Assembly: GCA_039707465.1 (NCBI GenBank)
Contig: CM077648.1
Location: forward strand, 16,385,119 to 16,449,118
Length of the DNA stretch: 64,000 nt
Reading direction: 5' to 3'
Origin: Rhabdophis nuchalis
Lineage: Eukaryota; Chordata; Lepidosauria; Squamata; Natricidae
The position numbers and the translations under genes are program-made. The notes under the pieces were generated by a model, which did not search any database, was not told the origin of the DNA, and saw only the letters and a program-made list of their open reading frames with translations. Position 1 is the stretch's first letter. Every line of letters starts with the position of its first letter. Of this stretch, positions 56,306-64,000 are shown piece after piece.

Positions 56306-57238
56306 TCTGGTCTCTGAAAGTACTGCACCGATCGCTTCCAAATTTTCACACAATGTTCCTTTCACGTACAGCACCAATGATATATATATAGATTGTCTAG
56401 ATGGCACACCTGTGCCAGGTACATGCAATGGAAATGTAAAAAATTGTAAAAAATTGTAAAAAGTGGGCCACAGGTATTATGTCATCCTTTATGACATAGA
56501 ATACTTTGTCCATAAGATAGATAGGTAGGTAGGCAGCTATAGGGGTAGAGAGAGGGAGGGAGAAATGCAGTAGGTAGGTTGGTAGGTAGAGGGAGAAATA
56601 CAGTAGGTAGGTAGGTAGGTAGGTAGAGAGGGAGAGGGAGAAATACAGTAGGTAGGTAGGCAGCTATAGGGGTAGAGAGAGGGAGGGAGAAATGCAGTAG
56701 GTAGGTAGGTAGGTAGTAGAGGAGAAATACAATAGGTAGGTAGGTAGATAGAGAGGGAGAGGGAGAAATACAGTAGGTAGGTAGGCAGCTATAGGGGTAG
56801 AGAGAGGGAGGGAGAAATGCAGTAGGTAGGTAGGTAGAGGGAGAAATACAGTAGGTAGGTAGGTAGGTAGGTAGATAGAGAGGGAGAGGGAGAAATACAG
56901 TAGGTAGGTAGGCAGCTATAGGGGTAGAGAGAGGGAGGGAGAAATACAGTGGGTAGGTAGGTAGGTAGAGGGATAGAGAGAGAGAGGGAGAAATGCAGTA
57001 GGTAGGTAGGTAGGTAGGTAGGTAGGTAGGTAGGTAGAGGGATAGAGAGAGGGTAGAAAGGGAGAAAGAGAAATACAGTAGGTAGGTAGGTAGAGGGAGA
57101 GAGGGAGTAGGTAGGTAGGTTGGGGGTTATACGGTGGTTGTGTGTACGTGTTTGTGTGTGCAGGTGTAGATCTACACACAGATTGGTTGGCCATTTAACC
57201 AGACTGGGCCACAGCAATGCGTGGCCGGGAACGGCTAG
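56306..57238 (+). mobile_element. Helitron-like element, 5'-truncated, with minisatellite
   Basis: The left part (GAAAGTACTGCACCGATCGC, TTCCAAATTTTCACACAATG) matches the Helitron at 57984. The right end has the hairpin GGCCAC-AGCAATGC-GTGGCC, eight bases, then CTAG followed by T. The middle (about 56515-57120) is a minisatellite of GGTA runs, AGAGGGATAGAGAGAGGG and AGAAATACAGTA. No Rep/helicase is encoded, so it is non-autonomous. Confidence 0.65.
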
Positions 57239-57386
57239 TAAATAAATAAATTAAGTAAATAACTAAAAATAAACCAGTGAGGCAAAGCAGTAGCAGCATG
57301 GATGTATTTTGCTTCATTTTAATGGGCTACATCAAGAATGCAAAACACTCCTTTGAAGATCCATACAACACTACTAATGACATTGG
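57239..57386. other. unique sequence
   Basis: Nothing recognised apart from an AAATA-rich start. Confidence 0.4.
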
Positions 57387-57475
57387 CAAAGAGAGAGAGA
57401 GAGACAGAGAGACAGAGAGGCAGGGGAGAAGAGGGACGGGGATAGGGAGGAGGGGGGAGGAAGGGAGGGAGAGAG
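57387..57475. repeat. GA-rich microsatellite
   Basis: AGAGAGAC and GGAGGGAGG motifs, purine-only. Confidence 0.9.
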
Positions 57476-57814
57476 AATATCAATCCATTGTTTGGGGGCA
57501 AGCCATCATTTAAAATGCTGCAATTAAATTCCAGTATCACAGCAACCCAACCAGTTGTTGTCAGGAGTAAACTATGATGATGTCTATATATTTCCTGTGG
57601 GAAACCTTCTGCATTTACCTGAGAAACATAAGAACAGACTGAACTGACTCAAATGTCCACCAACCATTACCAAATTTCTTTCAAGTGTATTGGTGCAGTT
57701 CATGATGGATGGGTCCAGATGGGAAAATACTGCCACCCATGTCATTGGCTTATTTAAACTATACAAACTTGTTGTTACATCCTCAAACCCCAAAAACATT
57801 AACTTAAACTGTCT
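57476..57814. other. unique sequence, no gene recognised
   Basis: Nothing recognised. Confidence 0.4.
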
Positions 57815-57983
57815 ACCGTGGACCTCACCCCTTTCCTAAGAGGTCTGTAAGGGGGCATACATAAGCGCACCAGCGTGCCTACCATCCCTGCCCTCCTGTC
57901 CCCATTTATTCATATCCATTTCCTGTGTTTGTGTCCATGTTTATACTTATATCTGTTATCTCATACGTGCTTGACAAACAGAA
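57815..57983 (+). mobile_element. LINE 3' UTR fragment (CR1-like)
   Basis: CCGTGGACCTCACCCCTTTC, TAAGAGGTCTGTAAGGGGGC and CATACGTGCTTGACAAACAG recall a reptile CR1-like 3' UTR. Its tail is interrupted by the Helitron that starts at 57984. Confidence 0.5.
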
Positions 57984-58455
57984 TCTATATAAATAAAAAT
58001 GTAACAAGAGTTTGTTCAAAACCGCTAATCTCCGAAAGTACTGCACCGATCGCTTCCAAATTTTCACACAACGTTCCTTTCAAGTACGGCATCAATGATA
58101 TATATAGATTGTGTCGATGTCACACCTGTGCCAGGAACACACCACAGAAATGTAAAAAATTTTAAAAAATGTAGATAGATGGATATAGAGAGAACAGTGG
58201 GCCACAGGTATTATGTCATCCTTTATGACATAAAATACTCTGTCCATAAGATAGGTAGGTAGGTAGGTAGGTAGGTAGAGGGATAGAGAGAGAGAGAGAG
58301 AGGGAGAAATACAGTAGGTAGGTAGGTAGAGGGAGAGAGGGAGTAGGTAGGTAGGTTGGGGTACATGTTTGTGTGTGCAGGTGTAGATCCACACACAGAT
58401 TGGTTGGCTATTTAACCAGACTGGGCCACAGCAACGCATGGCTGGGAACGGCTAG
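57984..58455 (+). mobile_element. Helitron-like element, complete non-autonomous copy
   Basis: It starts TCTATATAAATAAAAATG after an A and ends ACGGCTAG before a T, the Helitron pattern of 5'-TC, CTAG-3' and insertion between A and T. A hairpin (GGCCAC...ATGGCT, with decay) precedes the end. A short GGTA/GAGA minisatellite lies at 58250-58345. It is 472 bp and non-coding. Confidence 0.7.
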
Positions 58456-58889
58456 TCTATATAAATAAAAATGTAAAATAGTTTGTACGAATCCACTAAT
58501 CTCAAAAACTACTGGGCCGATTTGCACCAAACTTTAAGACAATGTAGACAAGGACTTCCGATAATAGAATAGCTAATCATTTTGTGCCTAGCACGCATGT
58601 GTTGTGTACAAATTTCACACAAAAAAATGTACCCACTGAAATTGTGTGTTAACATGCCTGTAGCCACGCCCATCAAACTGCTTTTCAACTGTCAGTGTTG
58701 GAAAAGGCCTCATACGGCGGCCTCTTGGGACCAAAAAGGCACAGAGGATAGCAAAGTCCCAGGTGGCCCATTGGGGGGGGGGGAGAAATTCTGCTCAGGA
58801 CTGTTTTCTGAGGTAAAAAAAAGGAGGCAGGCAGCTGCTTTAAACTGTTTAATACGAACTGAACCAAACTGTAACAAAGAATCACCCAT

Positions 58890-59262
58890 CTGACAGCAAA
58901 TACAATTTAATAAAAGAGGGACTAGGGGAGGCATGATAGCAGCCTTCCAATATCTCAGGGGTTGCCCCAAAGAAGAGGGAGTCAAGCTATTCACCAAGGC
59001 ACCTGAGGGCAGAACAAGAAGCAATGGGTGGAAACTAATCAAGGAGAGAAGCAACCTAGAACTGAGGGGAAATTTCCTGCCAGTGAGAACTATTAACCAG
59101 TGGAACATCTTGCCACCAGAAGTTATGGATGCCCCAACACTGAAAAGAGAAGAGACTGGAAAACCATTTGTCTGAAACGGCATAGGGTCTCTGGCTTGAG
59201 CAGCGGGGTTGGACTAGATGACCTCCAAGATCCCTTCCAACTCTGCTATTGTATTATTGTAT
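58890..59262 (+). mobile_element. CR1 LINE 3' end, nested
   Basis: The frame 58933-59175 encodes AAFQYLRGCPKEEGVKLFTK, NGWKLIKERSNLELRGN and WNILPPEVMDAPTL. The 3' end has GGGGTTGGACTAGATGACC and a TATTGTATTATTGTATT tail. Confidence 0.8.
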
Positions 59263-59307
59263 TACAGTAGGTAGGTAGATAGGGGAATAGAGAGACAGGG
59301 AGAAATA

Positions 59308-59993
59308 CAGTTTAATAAAAGAGGGACTAGGGGAGACAGGATAGCAGCCTTCCAATATCTCAGGGGTTGCCACAAAGAAGAGGGAGTCAAGCTATTCTCC
59401 AAGGCACCTGGGGGCAGGACAAGAAGCAATGGGTGGAAACTAATCAAGGAGAGAAGCAACTTAGAACTGAGGAGAAATTTCCTGACAGAACAATTAATCA
59501 GTGGAACAACTTGCCTCCAGAAGTTGTGAATGCCCCAACACTGGAAGTCTTCAAGAAGATGTTGGATAGCCATTAGTCTGAAATGGTATAGGGCAGTGAT
59601 GGCTAACCTTTTTTGGCTCACGTGCCAATAGCAGGGGGAGTGCAGGGACGATGTGCACAGGTGTGCCACATCCATAATGCTATGTGCATGACCCCCTGCA
59701 TTTGGCATGCTTTTTACGTCATCCCCAGGCTCCAGAGGGTTTATAGGATCCTGGGGAGGGTGAAAACAGCCTTCCCCCACCTCCAGAGGGCAAAAAATGG
59801 CCTCAAAAGAAGGCCTAAATCAGCTGGCCAGGGCACACATACAAACTGAAGCTGACAGGGCAATGCCTCGAGTGGCCTAAGAAATGGTTCCGTGTGCCAC
59901 CTGTGGCACCCGTGCCATAGGTTCGCCATCATGGGTATAGGGCTTCCTGCCTAGAAGGGAGTTGGACTAGATGACCCCCCAAGGGATAGATAG
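59308..59993 (+). mobile_element. CR1 LINE 3' end, nested and split by a hAT
   Basis: Starts AATAAAAGAGGGACTAGG. It runs through GAAGCAATGGGTGGAAAC to AGCCATTAGTCTGAAATG, then resumes after 59942 with GGCTTCCTGCCTAGAAGG and GGAGTTGGACTAGATGACC. Confidence 0.8.
59594..59934 (+). mobile_element. hAT-like element with 8-bp TSD inside CR1
   Basis: 341 bp. The ends are CAGTGATGGCTAACCTTTTT and GGTTCGCCATCATGG. Perfect GTATAGGG repeats lie at 59586-59593 and 59935-59942. The two-exon-like frames across it are incidental. It is the complete member of the family whose right half is at 22225-22447. Confidence 0.8.
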
Positions 59994-60862
<869 letters not shown>

Positions 60863-60970
60863 GGGCTTATATGATGGTTGGGTATATGTGTGCAGGTGTA
60901 GATCTACGCACAGATTGGTTGGCCATTTAACCAGACTGGGCCACAGCAACGCGTGGCCGGGTATAGCTAG

Positions 60971-61396
60971 TAGATAAATAAAATAAAATAAATGACCCTT
61001 TTCCTTTGGCTCATCCTGCTTTCTTTGGTGACCAGCTTTTCAGAAGCGTCTCATCAGAAAAGAGAGATCAGAAGTCTATGGAGGGAACAGAAAAGAGGAA
61101 TTGATGATGACATCTCTCACAGTTTCATAAGGTTAACAAGTCTGTTTGACACCCCAGATAATTGGAAACTTTTCTTCAGATGCATTGCAGGGAGTAGATT
61201 GTATTCTGTACAGATTGCACAGATTCAGTCCTGGCATCCTTTCCTTTGACTAAAATGAATCCCAGGGGCTGTGGTGCTATAGGGTTGTTGTTTTTTTTAA
61301 GAGAGATTGGTATAAGACCGATAAAAACAGAAGCTGCCAATATCTTTCTATCGAACCTTCTTAACTTAGCAGTTACAAGATGGTTTGGCCTGATAC
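60971..61396. other. unique sequence, no gene recognised
   Basis: The frame 60992-61249 starts MTLFLWLILLSLVTSFSEA, a signal-peptide-like string. It has no other support and ends after 85 codons. A chance frame is more likely. Confidence 0.35.
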
Positions 61397-61435
61397 AGGT
61401 ACTCCTTGACTTACAACCACAATTGAGTCTGAAAT
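61397..61435. mobile_element. Tigger-like MITE end
   Basis: ATACAGGTACTCCTTGACTT and ACAACCACAATTGAGTCTGA represent the family's left terminus joined almost directly to its right part. Confidence 0.45.
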
Positions 61436-61619
61436 TTGGCATGGCATATCATGGAATGGCTTGGTGGGAGTAGTAGGGGAAATTTACTGCAAAATCACCA
61501 TTCCCTCCCCAGCCCACTAACCTGCTTTCCAGTGCCGTTCTCCTGTGCAGGGCAACAAAAGAAGGCCCAGCTGATCAGCTGGGTCTCAGGAGGCTGGATT
61601 ACTACTGGGTCTATGGACA
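61436..61619 (-). mobile_element. hAT-like element fragment
   Basis: GCTTGGTGGGAGTAGTAGGG, GCAGGGCAACAAAAGAAGGC and GGGTCTCAGGAGGCTGG match the interior of 5091-5397 in reverse. It is cut by the Gypsy LTR at 61620. Confidence 0.55.
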
Positions 61620-61984
61620 TGTCAGGCCTGTTTCTTCGTTGACTCAGGAAAGACCACACTTAGACATTATTTTGAAATGTTAAGGCTCCTTTTACTAAGT
61701 TACGATAGCGTACAGACCAAGTAAAGCTGAGAATGAATAGTTTAGGCGCGAACAGAAAGTATTAAGCTTAAGCCCATCCCAATCCCCAAACCCCCCCTGT
61801 GCATTGTCCAATATGCAGCCATCTCCAACATCAGGTGGGCAGGTCTTCACCATCCTGGAATGCAGGTCCGTTAGCAGGAGATAACACGAAACATCAACAT
61901 TGTCCACCAGCAGAACACATTCACCCCAAACCCCCCACCCTCCCCGTTTCCATGGCAGCGAAGCCAGAACTAGCGAGACTGACA
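61620..61984 (-). mobile_element. 3' LTR of a Ty3/Gypsy chromovirus
   Basis: 365 bp with perfect TGTCAG...CTGACA ends. On the minus strand it lies 115 bp downstream of the pol stop and is preceded by a purine-rich GGAGGAGGTCCGGA that can serve as polypurine tract. The outer flank is GGACA (61615-61619), the likely target-site copy. The matching 5' LTR is outside the window. Another possible boundary near 61923 was considered less likely. Confidence 0.6.
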
Positions 61985-62099
61985 TCCGGACCTCCTCCAG
62001 GAACAGCGGGAAATCTAGGGCAGCAATAGGCATACGAGAGGCTACACCTGAAAGAGAAGAAGGGAGAGACAAAACAACGGAGAGGAGAAAGAAAAAGAG

Positions 62100-64000
62100 T
62101 CAAGGTTTGTGTGGATACTTGGCATAAAACTGGCGTACCAGTTTAGGAGCTTTGAGATGCTCTTTATCCACCCATTCGTTGTGAGAAGGGGGGAAATCTT
62201 TCCACATGACTAGGAACTGAGTTTTATTTCTGCGGATCCTGGAGTCCAAAATGTCCCGCACCTCGTAATGATGATGACCATCCACCAAGGTAGGCGTAGG
62301 AGCATCAGGCAATCTTTTGCGGAGATGAGAGGTACGAGCAGGTTTCAGTAAGTGAACATGGAATACAGGGTATAGCCGCCGATAGGTCTTGGGGAGATCC
62401 AAACGGACCGACACAGAGCTGATAATTTTGGTGATCGTGAAAGGTCCAATAAATTTGGGACCCAGCTTCTTGCATTTTTGGGGGCTATCCAAATTTTTGG
62501 TAGATACATAAACCTGATCACCAACTTTGTAGGAGGGAGGGACTGCTCGTTTCTTATCAGCGTACAATTTGTGCGAGTCATGGGCATCGTTTAAAGTTTT
62601 CCGGAGAAGCGGCCAAACAGAAGATAATCGAGAGGACCATTCAGATAGAGAGGGAACTGTCGGCGAGACGTGAGGCAGTTCGGGTATGGGTACAAAGTCC
62701 TGTCCGTAGATGATTTTAAAGGGGGTCATATTCGTACTGGAGTGAACAGAGTTATTATACGCAACTTCGGCGTGTATGAGAAGATCAGCCCAATCATCTT
62801 GCTGGAAATTAATAAAACAGCGTAAGTACTGTTCGAGGACGGAATTAACCCTCTCACAAGATCCATTCGTCTGAGGGTGGTAGGCGGAGCTTAAGCTTTG
62901 GGCGGAGCCAATCAGTCTCAAAAACTCCTTCCAAAAATGGGAAGTAAATTGGGTTCCTCTATCGGAGATGATGCGTTGCGGGACGCCATGAAAACGATAG
63001 ATATGGGAAACGAAAAGTCTAGCCAGAGATTTGGAAGAAGGAATCTTAGTACAGGGGACAAAATGAACTTGTTTAGAAAAAAGATCGGTAACTACCCAGA
63101 TAACGGTATAACCCTGACTGGGTGGAAGATCAACTATAAAGTCCATTGAAATTTCCTTCCAAGGCCTTTCCGGGGTAGCCACAGACTGGAGAAGACCCTG
63201 TGGCTTACCCGGCGCACGTTTTGAGGCCGCACATACAGGGCAACTGGCAATGTACGATTCAACATCTTTCTTCATTGATGGCCACCAGAACTGTCTCTTG
63301 ATAAGATGAATAGTTTTAACGAAACCGAAATGACCAGCTAAACGTGAGTCGTGTGCTCGTTGCAAGACAAAAGGACGTAATGTAGCAGGAACATATATTT
63401 TAGAACCAATCCAGGGAAGATCGTCTCTGGTAGTACAATCACCAGAATGAGCCGAATACCAATCATCAGTAAGTAATTCATCTTTAATACGAGCAATTAG
63501 GTCAGCAGGTGGAGTAGTCTGGACAGTAGTTTGGGCTATAGTAGATACTGGAGTAGCAGGTAAAGTGAGTGGCATTATCGGTTGTACAATGGTGAGCTTA
63601 GACACATCATATTGAGGCAATCTGGAAAGTGCATCAGCCATAAAACTTTTCCCCCCAGGAATGTATTTGAGGTGGAAATTGAAACGATGGAAATAATGAG
63701 ACCAACGAAGTTGCCTTGGGGACAATTTCCGAGAAGAGGTAAGAGCTTCCAAATTTTTATGGTCCGTCCAGACCTCGAAAGGATGTGGGGCACCCTCAAG
63801 AAAATGTCGCCAAGTCATGAGAGCCCACCGAACAGCAAAAGCCTCCTTTTCCCAAATCGCCCAACCGCGTTCGGACGCAGTGAGTTTCCGAGATGTGTAA
63901 GCACAGGGTTGTAATTGGCCATGTTGATTGAGTTGTAACAGGACTGCGCCTACCGCGACATCACTAGCATCCGCCTGAATCACAAATGGGGAATTCACAT
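62100..64000 (-). CDS. pol: Ty3/Gypsy chromovirus pol, C-terminal part: RNase H, integrase, chromodomain
   Basis: The frame is open to the window edge; the first codon in the window (GTG at 63998) is internal, so gag, protease and reverse transcriptase lie outside. Counting from it (632 residues): RNase H at 1-128 with D10, E50/E52, D79 and D122 in place (QADAS, WEKEAF, WTDHKN, MADALSRLP). Integrase zinc finger: H216, H223, C253, C256. Catalytic core D286, D346, E382, with exactly 35 residues between the last two. GPF-type module near 511-521 (KLGPKFIGPF). C-terminal chromodomain about 577-620 with Y578, W599 and W609. These enzymes remove template RNA and insert the element's cDNA; the chromodomain is thought to steer insertion to marked chromatin. 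No stop or frameshift is seen, which suggests a young copy. It lies 115 bp upstream of the LTR at 61620-61984. Family assignment is firm; activity is not shown. Confidence 0.95.
   Translation of the reverse strand, partial: VNSPFVIQADASDVAVGAVLLQLNQHGQLQPCAYTSRKLTASERGWAIWEKEAFAVRWALMTWRHFLEGAPHPFEVWTDHKNLEALTSSRKLSPRQLRWSHYFHRFNFHLKYIPGGKSFMADALSRLPQYDVSKLTIVQPIMPLTLPATPVSTIAQTTVQTTPPADLIARIKDELLTDDWYSAHSGDCTTRDDLPWIGSKIYVPATLRPFVLQRAHDSRLAGHFGFVKTIHLIKRQFWWPSMKKDVESYIASCPVCAASKRAPGKPQGLLQSVATPERPWKEISMDFIVDLPPSQGYTVIWVVTDLFSKQVHFVPCTKIPSSKSLARLFVSHIYRFHGVPQRIISDRGTQFTSHFWKEFLRLIGSAQSLSSAYHPQTNGSCERVNSVLEQYLRCFINFQQDDWADLLIHAEVAYNNSVHSSTNMTPFKIIYGQDFVPIPELPHVSPTVPSLSEWSSRLSSVWPLLRKTLNDAHDSHKLYADKKRAVPPSYKVGDQVYVSTKNLDSPQKCKKLGPKFIGPFTITKIISSVSVRLDLPKTYRRLYPVFHVHLLKPARTSHLRKRLPDAPTPTLVDGHHHYEVRDILDSRIRRNKTQFLVMWKDFPPSHNEWVDKEHLKAPKLVRQFYAKYPHKP

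Noticed and set aside
60992..61249. 85-codon frame starting with a signal-peptide-like segment
   Set aside because: No upstream promoter features, splice sites, domain or composition supporting a gene. It lies directly beside repeat DNA.
61620..61923. Alternative right boundary of the Gypsy LTR at 61923 (TGAATGTG after a G-rich tract on the minus strand)
   Set aside because: The ends would not be inverted repeats beyond TG/CA. TGTCAG/CTGACA at 61620/61984 fits better.

Overview
This is vertebrate genomic DNA, almost certainly from a squamate reptile and probably a snake. The evidence is the repeats. There are three Sauria-type tRNA SINEs ending in the ACCTTTACCT tail, many CR1 LINE 3' ends seeding AATAG- or ATTGT-type microsatellites, L2-type LINE 3' ends with ATT tails, and very many long di-, tetra- and pentanucleotide arrays. 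No bacterial-style gene, operon, rRNA, true tRNA gene or CRISPR array is present. Nearly all long open frames are microsatellite translations (poly-Leu/Ser, poly-Asn, Tyr-Leu-Pro-Thr, Arg-Glu) or antisense shadows of LINEs.

Host-gene evidence is thin. A CpG-rich block at about 950-1900, with a strong minus-strand splice donor at 1067-1074, looks like the promoter and first exon of a gene running off the left edge. At 55160-55707 an open exon starts with a good signal peptide, continues as a Ser/Thr/Pro-rich, probably mucin-like ectodomain and ends on a GTAAGC donor. I cannot name either gene.

Layout: 1-1.9 kb promoter block; 2.0-3.1 kb minisatellite grown from a CR1 tail; 3-6.6 kb non-autonomous hAT-like elements; 7.2-9.7 kb a minus-strand CR1 broken by a hAT palindrome and two L2 insertions; 9.9-22.5 kb hAT, Tigger-like, SINE and LTR pieces; 22.6-28.5 kb a Sauria SINE, solo LTRs, a Helitron-like repeat, a (TA)n fold-back and L2 copies; 28.5-45.4 kb sparse unique DNA with CR1, L2, LTR and DNA-transposon relics; 46.4-49.0 kb a nearly identical 1296-bp tandem duplication; 49.3-53.2 kb an LTR, L2 copies, a SINE and an internally deleted Tc1; 55.1-55.7 kb the candidate exon; 56.3-61.0 kb Helitron-like elements carrying expanding GGTA/GATA minisatellites; 61.6-64.0 kb the 3' end of a minus-strand Ty3/Gypsy chromovirus with intact RNase H, integrase and chromodomain.

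The window is best read as a stack of dated insertions. About fourteen hAT-like copies keep recognisable 8-bp target duplications, most of them perfect. Two LTRs keep 5-bp duplications, the Tc1 keeps its TA sites, and several elements sit inside older ones. I found no new enzymatic system. The more unusual items are the Helitron-carried minisatellites, the deleted Tc1, the tandem duplication and several large fold-back structures. All family names rest on recognition of motifs and ends, not on a database search.
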